A DNA stretch of 21,103 nucleotides from Aduncisulcus paluster (GCA_024181965.1 BQXS01011084.1:6687-27789); one strand, 5' to 3'; positions 1 through 8,327 are shown, numbered from the stretch's first letter. Numbers and translations: made by a program. The notes: generated by a model not told the origin, from the letters alone.

Positions 1-1164
1 CTGGATTGACATGGGGGCATAAAGGGCAATTGCACCAGGCATCATGTCAGGATTTGGATCATCTGTCATGGTGTATGCCATTTTGATTGGAGAATCGCTG
101 GAAAGGGATGAAACGGATGAAGGGAGCGAAGAGAATAGAGCAGAGAGAGTGGATAGAGAGAAAGGGAAAGAGGAAAGACTTGAAGGAAGCATCGACGCAT
201 CAACTGTTCCATCAAATGAACCACGGGGACGATATGTATGGATGAATGAAGCTATAATGTGGGGTTTACAAATCACTTGGAAATGATTATTAGTCACAAT
301 AAAGGGAGGGTCAGAAAGATTGGGAGGAACGTCATAATAGTCAGAATCTGTCCCATAATACGTGGCTGTGTTGGGACTTGAGGAATAGTTATCAGTGGTT
401 ACATTGTCGAAGGGCATTCTGTAATCAATGGCGGTCTCATCATCGATCACTTTACATGTCACAGGAAGGAAAAAGGAGCTCACCAATTCATTTAAAACTT
501 GAGCAAATGTGGAGTTGATAACGTCTTGAATCCCAGTTTGTATTTCAGGGCTCAGAACAGAGAGGAGTTCAGAAATAATATCAGACCCGGTGGCAGAGAT
601 ATTGAAATCGCCGAGATTTATATTGATCTCATCTACATTAAACGATTGGCAATAATTTACGCTAATTATTCTCATAGATCCCTGAAGAGACACATTTGAA
701 CTATCGATCACGATCGAGGCCGATCCATACGTATATGGCCAAGTCAAAAGGCGGAAACTAAAGTCAAAACTGATTCGAAAAGTTGCATTATATATACCAA
801 TCGTATATCCAGACTCTGCAGAGGTGAAAAAGGTTAAAGAAGAGGCCGAAAACGTATCAACCGAAATATCATTGAAATCTAACTGCATTTTGCCTAAAGG
901 AGTAGTGACATCAAATTCAAAAGGATCAATTTGAATCGACAAAAGCAAATTCTCAATAATTTCAAGCGCGATAGGAGCAGCATATTCCATTCCGGAAAGA
1001 GGAGTAGTATAATAAAGAAAAACTTGTAAATTGTCGTTAGGGGCGGAAATTGAGTCATTTAAATCAAGCGGAAAGAAGGGAGAGGGAATAGACGAAACAG
1101 AAACAATATGGGGAGAAAAAAACAGTACAAAAAAAACTGAGAGTGAAAACACAAAGCGATGCAT
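1..1164 (-). CDS. Secreted BPI/LBP-family lipid-binding protein (3' end outside window)
   Basis: Reading the minus strand from the ATG at 1164 gives 388 codons without a stop up to the window edge, so the C-terminal part is missing. Residues 1-24 (MHRFVFSLSVFFVLFFSPHI...) look like a signal peptide. From about residue 60 the order of motifs matches the N-terminal barrel of bactericidal/permeability-increasing protein and LBP: a 'GMEYA' start of the first helix, a long amphipathic helix, alternating beta strands with 'YNATFRISFDFSFRLL' near 125-140, and a second helix ending 'DVINSTFAQVLNELV' near 214-228. Cysteines at 172 and 237 could form the single family disulfide, though their spacing (65) is wider than in human BPI. 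Several N-glycosylation sequons (N126, N157, N188, N217, N254, N259) fit secretion. After residue 320 the chain becomes Ser-rich. The family binds lipids or lipopolysaccharide; the ligand here is unknown. The family call is from remembered patterns. Confidence 0.75.
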   Translation of the reverse strand, partial: MHRFVFSLSVFFVLFFSPHIVSVSSIPSPFFPLDLNDSISAPNDNLQVFLYYTTPLSGMEYAAPIALEIIENLLLSIQIDPFEFDVTTPLGKMQLDFNDISVDTFSASSLTFFTSAESGYTIGIYNATFRISFDFSFRLLTWPYTYGSASIVIDSSNVSLQGSMRIISVNYCQSFNVDEININLGDFNISATGSDIISELLSVLSPEIQTGIQDVINSTFAQVLNELVSSFFLPVTCKVIDDETAIDYRMPFDNVTTDNYSSSPNTATYYGTDSDYYDVPPNLSDPPFIVTNNHFQVICKPHIIASFIHTYRPRGSFDGTVDASMLPSSLSSFPFSLSTLSALFSSLPSSVSSLSSDSPIKMAYTMTDDPNPDMMPGAIALYAPMSIQ

Positions 1165-1377
1165 AAATAAATAAATAATAAAGCGAAAACCAAGATATTC
1201 TCGACTCATTTGTAACAAAATTGCGATCCTTGTGTGTGTGATCAGATTGATCAAAAGGAATATATGGGTTTCAATCTTAATGCTGTCACTATTTAAATTA
1301 AACATCATGTATATTGTTGGAAATTTTGTGTAAACTTGCATAAAAGTTAAAAATAATAGAGATAAGAACTAAAATTC

Positions 1378-1382
1378 AAAAA
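1378..1382 (-). terminator. Pol III oligo-T terminator of tRNA-His
   Basis: On the minus strand, one base after the tRNA 3' end, there is a run of five T residues, the usual RNA polymerase III stop signal. It confirms the orientation of the tRNA gene. Confidence 0.8.
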
Positions 1383-1383
1383 T

Positions 1384-1455
1384 TGCCGAGACGGAGAATT
1401 GAACTCCGATTTGCCGGACCACAACCGGCTGTAATAACCATTATACTATCTCAGC
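1384..1455 (-). tRNA. tRNA-His (anticodon GTG)
   Basis: The minus strand folds into a complete cloverleaf of 72 nt including the discriminator base. The acceptor stem is GCTGAGA/TCTCGGC with one G-T pair, followed by discriminator A. The anticodon arm is GCCGG-TTGTGGT-CCGGC, giving anticodon GTG. The T arm is CGGAG-TTCAATT-CTCCG and supplies a good B box. The D arm is weak, with three clear pairs (GTA/TAC). No intron is present. The extra G at position -1 needed by histidyl-tRNA synthetase is not opposite a C here (the discriminator is A) and is presumably added after transcription, as in most eukaryotes. It lies 206 bp from the divergent Brf1 gene, which encodes a factor needed to transcribe it. 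Confidence 0.95.
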
Positions 1456-1661
1456 GGGAGTAGAATTTTGTGGAAATTTCTTATGTTATAATAAAATCAA
1501 AAAATCGTTTCAAATTCATATATAAATGATTAAAATAATCAAGATATTTACTTTATATTAATTATTTGTTCATTGTTGGCTCAATATTGATCTTCAATCA
1601 TCCTATTCGGAAATCTGGAAAGGAAATCAAAAAATCTTTTCGTTTTGAGAAAATATGACTC

Positions 1662-3783
1662 ATGCAGTTTGAAGAAACTCTCGAAAATGGAGTTCAATAT
1701 ACAGAACAAGGAGCTGGAAGTGGTGCTAAGGCTTATGGTGTCTTTATTGCACGTGATCACGCTTTACATAGTGCTGGGCATGCTATTGCTCGAACAAGCC
1801 GTACTGCTACTATAGCAGCCTCGAGGAAACGTCTTGTTACCCTAGCCCAGGCTCTAAAAATGCAGGAAACCCATGTTGATCAAAGTCAGAGATTATATAT
1901 GCTTTGTATTGATAAAGGATGTGTAAAAGGCCATCCCAAAAATTTAGTTTCAACCATATGTCTTTATATTACTGCTCGTAGAAATAATCTTCCTCTTCTA
2001 TTGCTTGATTTCATGGAGGCATCTAAAGCCGGGTTATATCGGTTAAGTAAGATATATATAAAAATTATTAAGACTCTCGATCTTCATTTATCAATTGTGG
2101 ATCCTACAATATATTTGGCTCGTTTTTGTTCCGCCCTCTTGCTTCCACAAAGCAAAGCTCGAGAAATTGTCAAGACTTCGACAGTTTTGATAAAACGAAT
2201 GAAAATGGACTGGATTACTATTGGTAGAAATCCATGTGGTATTTGTGGCGCTGCTCTTTTCCTTGCCTGTCGTCTTCATGGGGAGTTTAAGACAAAAGAA
2301 GAGATTAGCGATATTGTTCACATCTCTAAAGAAACTCTTGAACTCAGACTTAAAGAGATACAAGCATCTGGGTTTGGTTCTGCCCATGTCAAAGATATTC
2401 AAAATGATGTTCGCTCAATATTAGAAATTGAATCCGAAGCATTACCTCCGGTGGAGAAAAAGAGGATTAGAAAGGAAGGAAAGGAAAGGCAACATAGGAA
2501 GAAATGGGAATTAATTCAAGTGGAAGAAGGAGAGGAAGAAGAAGAGAGAGAGGAATCGGAAGAGGTAGAAGAAGAGGATATGGAAGAGGCGGAAGAAGAG
2601 GCGGAAGAAGAAGAAATCGACAAAGAAATTGAAGAAGAACAAGAAAAGGAGCTTCAAGAAGAAGATCTTGAAGAGCAGGCTCAAAGTGTTAGAAGAGATT
2701 AGCGATATTGTTCACATCTCTAAAGAAACTCTTGAACTCAGACTTAAAGAGATACAAGCATCTGGGTTTGGTTCTGCCCATGTCAAAGATATTCAAAATG
2801 ATGTTCGCTCAATATTAGAAATTGAATCCGAAGCATTACCTCCGGTGGAGAAAAAGAGGATTAGAAAGGAAGGAAAGGAAAGGCAACATAGGAAGAAATG
2901 GGAATTAATTCAAGTGGAAGAAGGAGAGGAAGAAGAAGAGAGAGAGGAATCGGAAGAGGTAGAAGAAGAGGATATGGAAGAGGCGGAAGAAGAGGCGGAA
3001 GAAGAAGAAATCGACAAAGAAATTGAAGAAGAACAAGAAAAGGAGCTTCAAGAAGAAGATCTTGAAGAGCAGGCTCAAAGTGTTCAGGATAATCGTTCCA
3101 TGAAAACTATGGCAACAATATCTAAATTATTCGAATCGATGGATAAAGTCAAGAAAAGTCAAGATAGAATTGTGTATATGATGGAAAATGGTGAGATTCG
3201 TTCTTCCGAAGTTGGAAAACGTCGTCATATGAATGAGGAAGAGGAAGAGGAAGAGGGAATTGATTTATTGAATTCTCAGCCTTCTCGGACATTTCTTTCC
3301 TCAAGTTCAGATCCAAAGAGCTCAACTAATAATCATTCTGTCATTGTTCTGCAAGATTCCAAAATCCCAAAACTTGAAGATCTTACCCCTCTCCTGGAAT
3401 CATTCATTGTGTCTTGTCCGGAGCAGTTAGAGACGAGAAGAACACTTTGGGAAGAGAGATACAGTGCTGTATATGCCCGGATGCAAGCCAAACGAAGGAT
3501 TAAACAACGAGATGAGGATGAGAAAGAGAAAGAGAAAGAGAAAGAGAGAAGCAAGAAGAAGAGAGCTCTGGAAAAGGAAGGAGAAAGTTTGCAGTCCAGT
3601 CGAATTGACTATGGAGCCCTTCAATCTCTCTTGGGAGATGCTCCCATCACTTCAGAGCCCCTCGTATCTGCTCAAATTACTCATCAGGGAGAAATTGAAG
3701 CCGTGGGAGAGCCAGAGGAAGAAATGGAAGAGATGGAACACGAATTTGAATTCGAATTGGATGGACAATCCTCTGTTTTTTAA
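1662..3783 (+). CDS. BRF1: TFIIIB subunit Brf1, frameshifted by an internal tandem duplication
   Basis: Brf1 recruits RNA polymerase III with TBP. The frame from the ATG at 1662 encodes a B-linker-like start, two cyclin folds (about residues 65-150 and 160-240; 'GRNPCGICGAALFLACR' at 187-203 is the family signature of the second) and a Glu-rich stretch. It then stops at 2700-2702 after 346 residues. An exact 394-bp tandem repeat (2297-2690 and 2691-3084) causes this; 394 is not a multiple of three. With one copy removed, 1662-2690 joins 3085-3783 in frame and gives 575 residues. That C-terminus holds the Brf1-specific homology block, with 'TLWEERY' and 'SSRIDYGALQSLL' near 513-525, matching the conserved SSKINYxxL segment. 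An in-frame TGA at 1656-1658 fixes the start. The expected N-terminal zinc ribbon (two CxxC pairs) is missing, and no candidate exon is visible upstream. Confidence 0.88.
2297..3084. repeat. Perfect 394-bp tandem duplication inside Brf1
   Basis: Copy one runs 2297-2690 and copy two 2691-3084. I compared them base by base and found no difference. The copies abut directly, and the repeat spans the end of the second cyclin fold plus the Glu-rich region. The lack of divergence means a very recent event, gene conversion or an assembly error. The only AGGT in the unit (2563-2566, repeated at 2957-2960) would allow a GT-AG removal of 2565-2958 that restores the exact frame. However, the donor GTAGAA and the purine-rich acceptor are poor splice sites beside the GTATGT donor in RPB9. 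Confidence 0.97.
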
Positions 3784-3904
3784 TAGTATGGTATTCTATG
3801 GTATTCAAAATCATTCCTCGTGTGGTAATCGCAATAAAAATGATTTGGTGTGGTTCACAATTTACTTCTTTTATACCATAATGGTAGATATCACTGATAT
3901 CATA

Positions 3905-6514
3905 TCACAAATCGAGTTCAGCCACCAAATTCTTCACCACAAATTGTGATCTCTTCATGGTGGCATGCCCACTTTGACTTACAGAAAGTCCGGCCACTCT
4001 CCGTATTACTCTCTTGGTGGATGTGCCTGAGTCAACAGGAGTTTGAGTGGAGGAATCTTTTGGAGGGAGCGCCTCAACAAATTCATCCCTCTTAAAGTGA
4101 GACCTGTCTGTCTGAACGGCATGAGTCCGTTTATGGGTGATATTTGTCAAATGGATGGCCAATTTCCTCAGTTCCCATTCACTTGAGGTGTATTTGGTAT
4201 CTATATGTTTCTCTACAAAATGGATAGGTGTCTGTATTCCAAATTCTACAATAGCGTCGGACTTTCTACCCTGAATATCCAATAGTTCCAAAGGCTCGAA
4301 CAAATTAGCGAGATAGTCAGCGTAATAATCATTGGCCTTTCCAAATACGCTACATTGGCACATAGCAGAATAGTCTGTCAAAAAGCTGAGTGTCTTGATA
4401 CGAGAGAAACCATGGCCAGCAACATACTCTCCGCTATCATACTCGTTGGCCTCGACAGGATCAGGGCCAGCCACATCGACTTGGTTTGCACTCGTCGCAG
4501 ACGGAATAGCAGACGGAGCAGGTGCACATGAACACCGAGCCTCAGCTGACGAAGGGGGGTGATTAAATAAACAAGGAAACCCGCGACGAGATGTCAATCC
4601 ACTGCCCCATGACGGAGACTCATAGATCTTGTGTTCTACAATGCCCTGGACAAGGTCACCAATGCCACAAAGAGCAAGAGGGAGATGAGCAGGAGAGGCA
4701 AGAGGGAGTGAAATGAGAGAAGCTACGACTCCAATGGTATCTGTGAGGAAACTATCCTTGCTCATCTGAGTATCAAAGACAGATATGCTTGGGAGAGAGG
4801 TGGGGAGAACAATGGAGTGGGTGTATGTATGAGAGGGTTGAGAATACGGCACAAATGGAAGTGTGGGGTTCGACAGAGTGGGGGAGCAGAGTGTTTCTGG
4901 GTTTTTAGGAGCAGGAGCTGAGATAGAGGAGTCAAAGGAGTATTCTTTCATTTCTCTTAAGAACCCTGGACGTGATAGACTCATTCCAACAATCGTGGAA
5001 AGATCAGAATTGCCCATAAACCTTGGGAAGAACATGTTCTGCTCAGGAGAGAGAGCCTTGTACTGCTGGAGCTCGTGTAACCATGAAACATCATTCAAGA
5101 CCTCGAGTGTTGTCGAAGCTATATCGCGTGAACCTTCCTTAGCAACTCCACGGAGCCTCTTCTTCTCAAGCTCACTCTCTTTCTCCTGCAGAGTCCTGAT
5201 CCATGTGAGATCATTGATGGCATCAAGAGACTCAATGAGAGAGAGACCAAAACCTGAACAGATCGGAGGGAGGGAGAGAGAACTGGAGTCTGAGGGAAGG
5301 GAAGTCGTCTGTTTCTTCTCACGTTTCTCTTTTTCATCCAAAAAGGCCTGACGAACAACAGAACTGCCATGAATAGGTTTTGGACGTCTTTTTTCATAAA
5401 TGTATCGAATGCTATACTTGGAATCATCAAGATATGACATCAAGCCAACAATTCCGGATTGAAGAATAGCAGCAGCGGAACAGCAGATGGCAATAGTATC
5501 ATATAGAGATGCAACGTGGCTAAAATGAGGGAAAATTTGGTTTTTAGCAATAATAGATTTTCCAGTGACAAAATTTTCAACGGTAATTTGAGCTTTTTTA
5601 AACTCAGTGAGAGTATTACCCATTTGAAGGGTTATTTCGGCAAAAATTACTTGGTACCTCGTCAATAATAATCGAAGAATAAATCTATTATTGGATTCTT
5701 TAATTAAAGCTTTTGATAAACGGAGTAAGGCTGCGTCAACAGTCGAAGAATCAGCACTATCGCCTATTCCATGTGAATGGAGATATTTAATGATGATTGG
5801 TGTATAAAATTCATCATATTCTCTTTTTAAATCGGAAATTGTTGAATTAAGCTTGGCCAAATTGCTGTTAATGGTGGCCATCATTCCATCAAGTTCTGCT
5901 GTTGGGGGAGCATTTAAAAACCTAATTCCATGGACAATTTCACACAAATCATTGAGTTGTTCCCAGGCGGGATTCTGATCATCCGAATCTATCGATTGTT
6001 TGAAGATCAAGATTTGCTCTTGTGGTAGAACAGAAGCAAGGGCAGAAGCAGTATCAGAGGCCAATATTGCACTATCAGCTGCAGTTTTTAGATCACTGGG
6101 ATGGGCAATTGTGGCAATAATATGAGTACTTTTACAGAAATCAACCAACCTTTCAAAAACTTGGGTATTGACATGAAGATCACGCAAATCTATCATTGCA
6201 AGGTTACAATCTCTTCTCCTTTTTCCACGTAGATCTCGAATTTGTTCAAAATAATCAGTTAACGACTGAGAATAATCAGATAGCATGCGAAGTGTATAAG
6301 GAACAGGATCACCAGGTGCTAGCAATATAGTTTTACAATATTCTGTTATTTGTTCAAAAGTCTCCGATGAAAGTGGTTTATCGGGCTTGATTTGACGGAA
6401 TGAATTGATAAGAACAGATCGACACACAAATTCTGCAAGATGCTCAGAAACTGGCCATCTTGCGATTCTGCATTCATTCACTACTTGTGAAACTAATCCA
6501 GGGATAGGTTTCAT
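3905..6514 (-). CDS. CFAP206: CFAP206, radial-spoke docking protein of the axoneme
   Basis: This intact 869-residue frame matches cilia- and flagella-associated protein 206, which anchors radial spoke 2 and the neighbouring dynein on the doublet microtubule. The N-terminal half is helical, with the family's 'GIRFLN' motif near 195 and 'NQIFPHFSHVASLYD' near 323-337. The C-terminus is the most diagnostic part: 'WELRKLAIHL' near 778, then 'THAVQTDRSHFKR' and 'PPKDSSTQT' at about 795-825, which closely follow the vertebrate order (VQTD, PPKDTSTQ). It is longer than the human protein (about 620 residues) because of Ser/Pro-rich inserts at roughly 390-700. The start ATG at 6512-6514 is followed immediately by conserved-looking helix. 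The gene ends 121 bp from the convergent Brf1 stop and starts 93 bp from RPB9. It implies a motile flagellum. Confidence 0.92.
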   Translation of the reverse strand: MKPIPGLVSQVVNECRIARWPVSEHLAEFVCRSVLINSFRQIKPDKPLSSETFEQITEYCKTILLAPGDPVPYTLRMLSDYSQSLTDYFEQIRDLRGKRRRDCNLAMIDLRDLHVNTQVFERLVDFCKSTHIIATIAHPSDLKTAADSAILASDTASALASVLPQEQILIFKQSIDSDDQNPAWEQLNDLCEIVHGIRFLNAPPTAELDGMMATINSNLAKLNSTISDLKREYDEFYTPIIIKYLHSHGIGDSADSSTVDAALLRLSKALIKESNNRFILRLLLTRYQVIFAEITLQMGNTLTEFKKAQITVENFVTGKSIIAKNQIFPHFSHVASLYDTIAICCSAAAILQSGIVGLMSYLDDSKYSIRYIYEKRRPKPIHGSSVVRQAFLDEKEKREKKQTTSLPSDSSSLSLPPICSGFGLSLIESLDAINDLTWIRTLQEKESELEKKRLRGVAKEGSRDIASTTLEVLNDVSWLHELQQYKALSPEQNMFFPRFMGNSDLSTIVGMSLSRPGFLREMKEYSFDSSISAPAPKNPETLCSPTLSNPTLPFVPYSQPSHTYTHSIVLPTSLPSISVFDTQMSKDSFLTDTIGVVASLISLPLASPAHLPLALCGIGDLVQGIVEHKIYESPSWGSGLTSRRGFPCLFNHPPSSAEARCSCAPAPSAIPSATSANQVDVAGPDPVEANEYDSGEYVAGHGFSRIKTLSFLTDYSAMCQCSVFGKANDYYADYLANLFEPLELLDIQGRKSDAIVEFGIQTPIHFVEKHIDTKYTSSEWELRKLAIHLTNITHKRTHAVQTDRSHFKRDEFVEALPPKDSSTQTPVDSGTSTKRVIRRVAGLSVSQSGHATMKRSQFVVKNLVAELDL

Positions 6515-6607
6515 GATGATCTAAATGTATGTGCAACAAAACCATGAATTCAGTTTTTTTGTTTTTGCTTGCGTTCACGGGAAGGAGACGTAATATTTTT
6601 CCCCATC
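6515..6607. promoter_or_regulatory. Divergent promoter region between CFAP206 and RPB9
   Basis: Only 93 bp separate the two divergent start codons, so both core promoters and 5' leaders must lie here or inside the genes. The stretch contains T runs and a GC-richer block around 6575-6592. I see no TATA box in a clear position. The promoter role follows from gene layout, not from a recognised motif. Confidence 0.5.
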
Positions 6608-7158
6608 ATGTCAGAAATTAGAGATATTCTTGAAAAAGATGAGGATAAATTTCAAATAACTAAGTTTTGTCCTGATTGGTATGTTTTTGGATTGATCGAT
6701 TCTCTATGACCTTGAATGCTATTGAATTGATTTTTAGAATTTATTATTTGATATACGATAAATTTTTATTTTATTTTAGCCAAAAATTGCTTGACCCAAG
6801 GATTTCTCGAGTAGTTTATCCTGATGGTTCTTCAGCACCTCAATTTATCCTTAAATGTCATTTTTGTCCATACGATGAGCCAGTAGAAACTCAAAAAGAG
6901 GTTTTTGTTCGTGATTTGACGCCAAATATGGTTGATCGTGCCGCCAAACGTACTTTTGCTTCTTTGAGGCTAGATCCTACTTTTCCTCGAATTGTTGGGG
7001 ATTGTCCGAACTGCCACCACCACGTTGCAATTCCTTATCAGTTACCCACATCAAAATTCGATCAGAAAATGGAAAGAGTGTTGTTTTGTGCTAAATGTGG
7101 GACAGAATATAAGGAAAAGGCTGATATTCCAGATGGACAAAAAGATGAAGAAGAATAA
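6608..7158 (+). CDS. RPB9: RNA polymerase II subunit RPB9, two exons
   Basis: The coding sequence joins 6608-6678 to 6780-7158 and encodes 149 residues, close to the usual RPB9 length of about 120-125 plus a charged tail. The N-terminal zinc ribbon is C21-P-D-C24 with C50-H-F-C53. The linker carries 'DPTFPR' (89-94), the RPB9 counterpart of DPTLPR. The C-terminal ribbon is C99-P-N-C102 with C127-A-K-C130. The second ribbon lacks the acidic DE hairpin of TFIIS and the Pol III subunit C11, which favours RPB9 over those paralogues. RPB9 sits on the polymerase lobe and affects fidelity and start-site choice. Without splicing, the conserved first half of the N-terminal ribbon is lost. The protein ends in an acidic KDEEE tail. 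Confidence 0.93.
6679..6779 (+). other. Spliceosomal intron in RPB9 (phase 2)
   Basis: The intron is 101 nt long, begins GTATGT and ends in a T-rich tract followed by TTTTAG. Removing it joins TG to C to make Cys24, completing the CPDC zinc-binding pair. An earlier TAG at 6734-6736 would create an immediate stop codon and is unlikely to be the acceptor. CTATGAC near 6704-6710 could serve as branch site, but this is uncertain. Confidence 0.92.
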
Positions 7159-7411
7159 TATCATAATATTAACAATGTGGGATACAAGAGTTTGAGAATC
7201 CAAGTGATATTAGCATGTAGCTAAGCTACAGAACTACTGTAAGCAAGTTTCATTTTTAGATTTAGAGATTTTTAGAATATAAAGCATATATTAAATATTG
7301 AAACTTATTTCATTAAAGAAATAAAGAAATATAACTGATTGTTTTTTCTTCCTGTCATCCGATTTTCAGATTTGATTTTTTGTGCTATTTCATGAAATAA
7401 CATTATATATT

Positions 7412-8155
7412 ATGGATAAAATAGATGATTGGCAGGCTCAGGTTCTTGCAGTTAAAAGAAGAGAACAATTTATTGTAAAACAATTGGAATTGATGAGTTC
7501 CGTTCATTCTAGTGTATGTAGGATAGTTGGGGATTCTTATATATCTGGAAAATCTTTATCTGCAATAGAAATATCAAATATTAAAAGAGATATTGATGAA
7601 TTGGCGAGATCTATTGATGAAATGCAGAGTTTGTTTGAAGATCAAATTCAAACCTTTAGACAACTCCGAGAACTTGCCATGGATGATTCTGCGAGACAAA
7701 GTTCTTATGGCGTGTTGATGACTCAAAATTCAACTTTACGTACTGAATGGGATCACTCACAAGAACAATTTCGTGCAACAATCTCCCGTGTGAAAATATT
7801 ATTTCCGAGAAGCTCCATTTCGACTGATATTCTTCATGGCGAATCACGTGTTGTTGGTGCTCGGAGCGATGATATGAAAAGATCCCATGAACATGCTGAA
7901 GGAAGACAACTTGATATAGCTAGAAGGCAAGTTGAAGATATCATTGGGATCGCATCACATACACATTCGGCATTGCTTGAGGATGATGATGAAATTGATC
8001 GGCTTCGAGATGGAGTTGGGAAAATCCATCTTGATATCTCAAAAAACAAGAATGCTGTATTTATGATCGGGAAACTGAAAGTTGATTTAAATGTTATTGG
8101 GGCGATTATCTTAGGAATAATTATTGCGTTAATAATAATATTGATCCTATTTTAG
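7412..8155 (+). CDS. Qb-type SNARE, membrin (GOSR2/Bos1)-like or Vti1-like
   Basis: The 247-residue protein has an N-terminal helical bundle (1-110), a linker, one SNARE motif (about 170-222) and a C-terminal transmembrane anchor (about 227-247, almost all I/L/V/A). This is the standard plan of a tail-anchored SNARE that drives vesicle fusion in the secretory pathway. Heptad positions in the motif include V, I, A, T, L before the centre and I, L, V, I, I after it. The central (zero) layer falls in a run of three aspartates (LLEDDDEID), so the usual Gln is absent. The motif start 'RQVEDIIGIASH' and the helix pattern resemble membrin/Bos1 most, but Vti1, Gos1 or Sec20 cannot be excluded. I chose the ATG at 7412 because the frame upstream of it has no further ATG. 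It lies 253 bp after RPB9; that gap contains a dyad, TGTAGCT-A-AGCTACA (7216-7230). Confidence 0.8.
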   Translation: MDKIDDWQAQVLAVKRREQFIVKQLELMSSVHSSVCRIVGDSYISGKSLSAIEISNIKRDIDELARSIDEMQSLFEDQIQTFRQLRELAMDDSARQSSYGVLMTQNSTLRTEWDHSQEQFRATISRVKILFPRSSISTDILHGESRVVGARSDDMKRSHEHAEGRQLDIARRQVEDIIGIASHTHSALLEDDDEIDRLRDGVGKIHLDISKNKNAVFMIGKLKVDLNVIGAIILGIIIALIIILILF

Positions 8156-8195
8156 GCCTTTAGGGAAAGGAACGTGGTGGAGAAGAATAGCAAAA

Positions 8196-8327
8196 ATGTT
8201 TCGACATTTTCTTGCTTTTACAATGCTAGAGGAAAGTGAAATAATCGATCGATTATCTTCATATTCCCAAGATATAACTGAATTATATGTATCAAAGGAT
8301 GAAAAAGAGAAAGAAAGTGAAGAATAA
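8196..8327 (+). CDS. Possible 43-residue small protein
   Basis: An ATG ORF beginning MFRHFLAFTMLEESEI and ending in a charged KDEKEKESEE tail lies 40 bp after the SNARE stop. The same frame stays open upstream into the end of the SNARE gene. Nothing is recognised in it. It could be translated, be part of the SNARE 3' UTR, or be chance. The only points in its favour are the ordered charge pattern and clean start and stop. Confidence 0.15.
   Translation: MFRHFLAFTMLEESEIIDRLSSYSQDITELYVSKDEKEKESEE

Noticed and set aside
1647-1667. TGACTCATGCAG just upstream of and over the Brf1 start, resembling the joined branch/acceptor signal of metamonad introns
   Set aside because: No donor followed by a zinc-ribbon exon is visible upstream, and the RPB9 intron here ends in a different T-rich acceptor.
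3500-3560. GAGAAA/GAAAAG tandem repeats near the end of Brf1
   Set aside because: They encode a Lys/Glu helix within the Brf1 C-terminal domain; ordinary low complexity.
2629-3783. Second, overlapping 384-codon frame that could be called a separate gene
   Set aside because: Its sequence repeats the first frame and continues as the Brf1 C-terminus; it is the other half of one gene split by the tandem duplication.
4863-5351. 162-codon plus-strand ORF inside CFAP206
   Set aside because: It lies antisense to conserved CFAP206 sequence, has low-complexity Ser/Arg/Glu content and no recognisable motif.
7382-7411. Ten extra N-terminal codons on the SNARE
   Set aside because: The extension would start with GTG; the first ATG in frame is at 7412.
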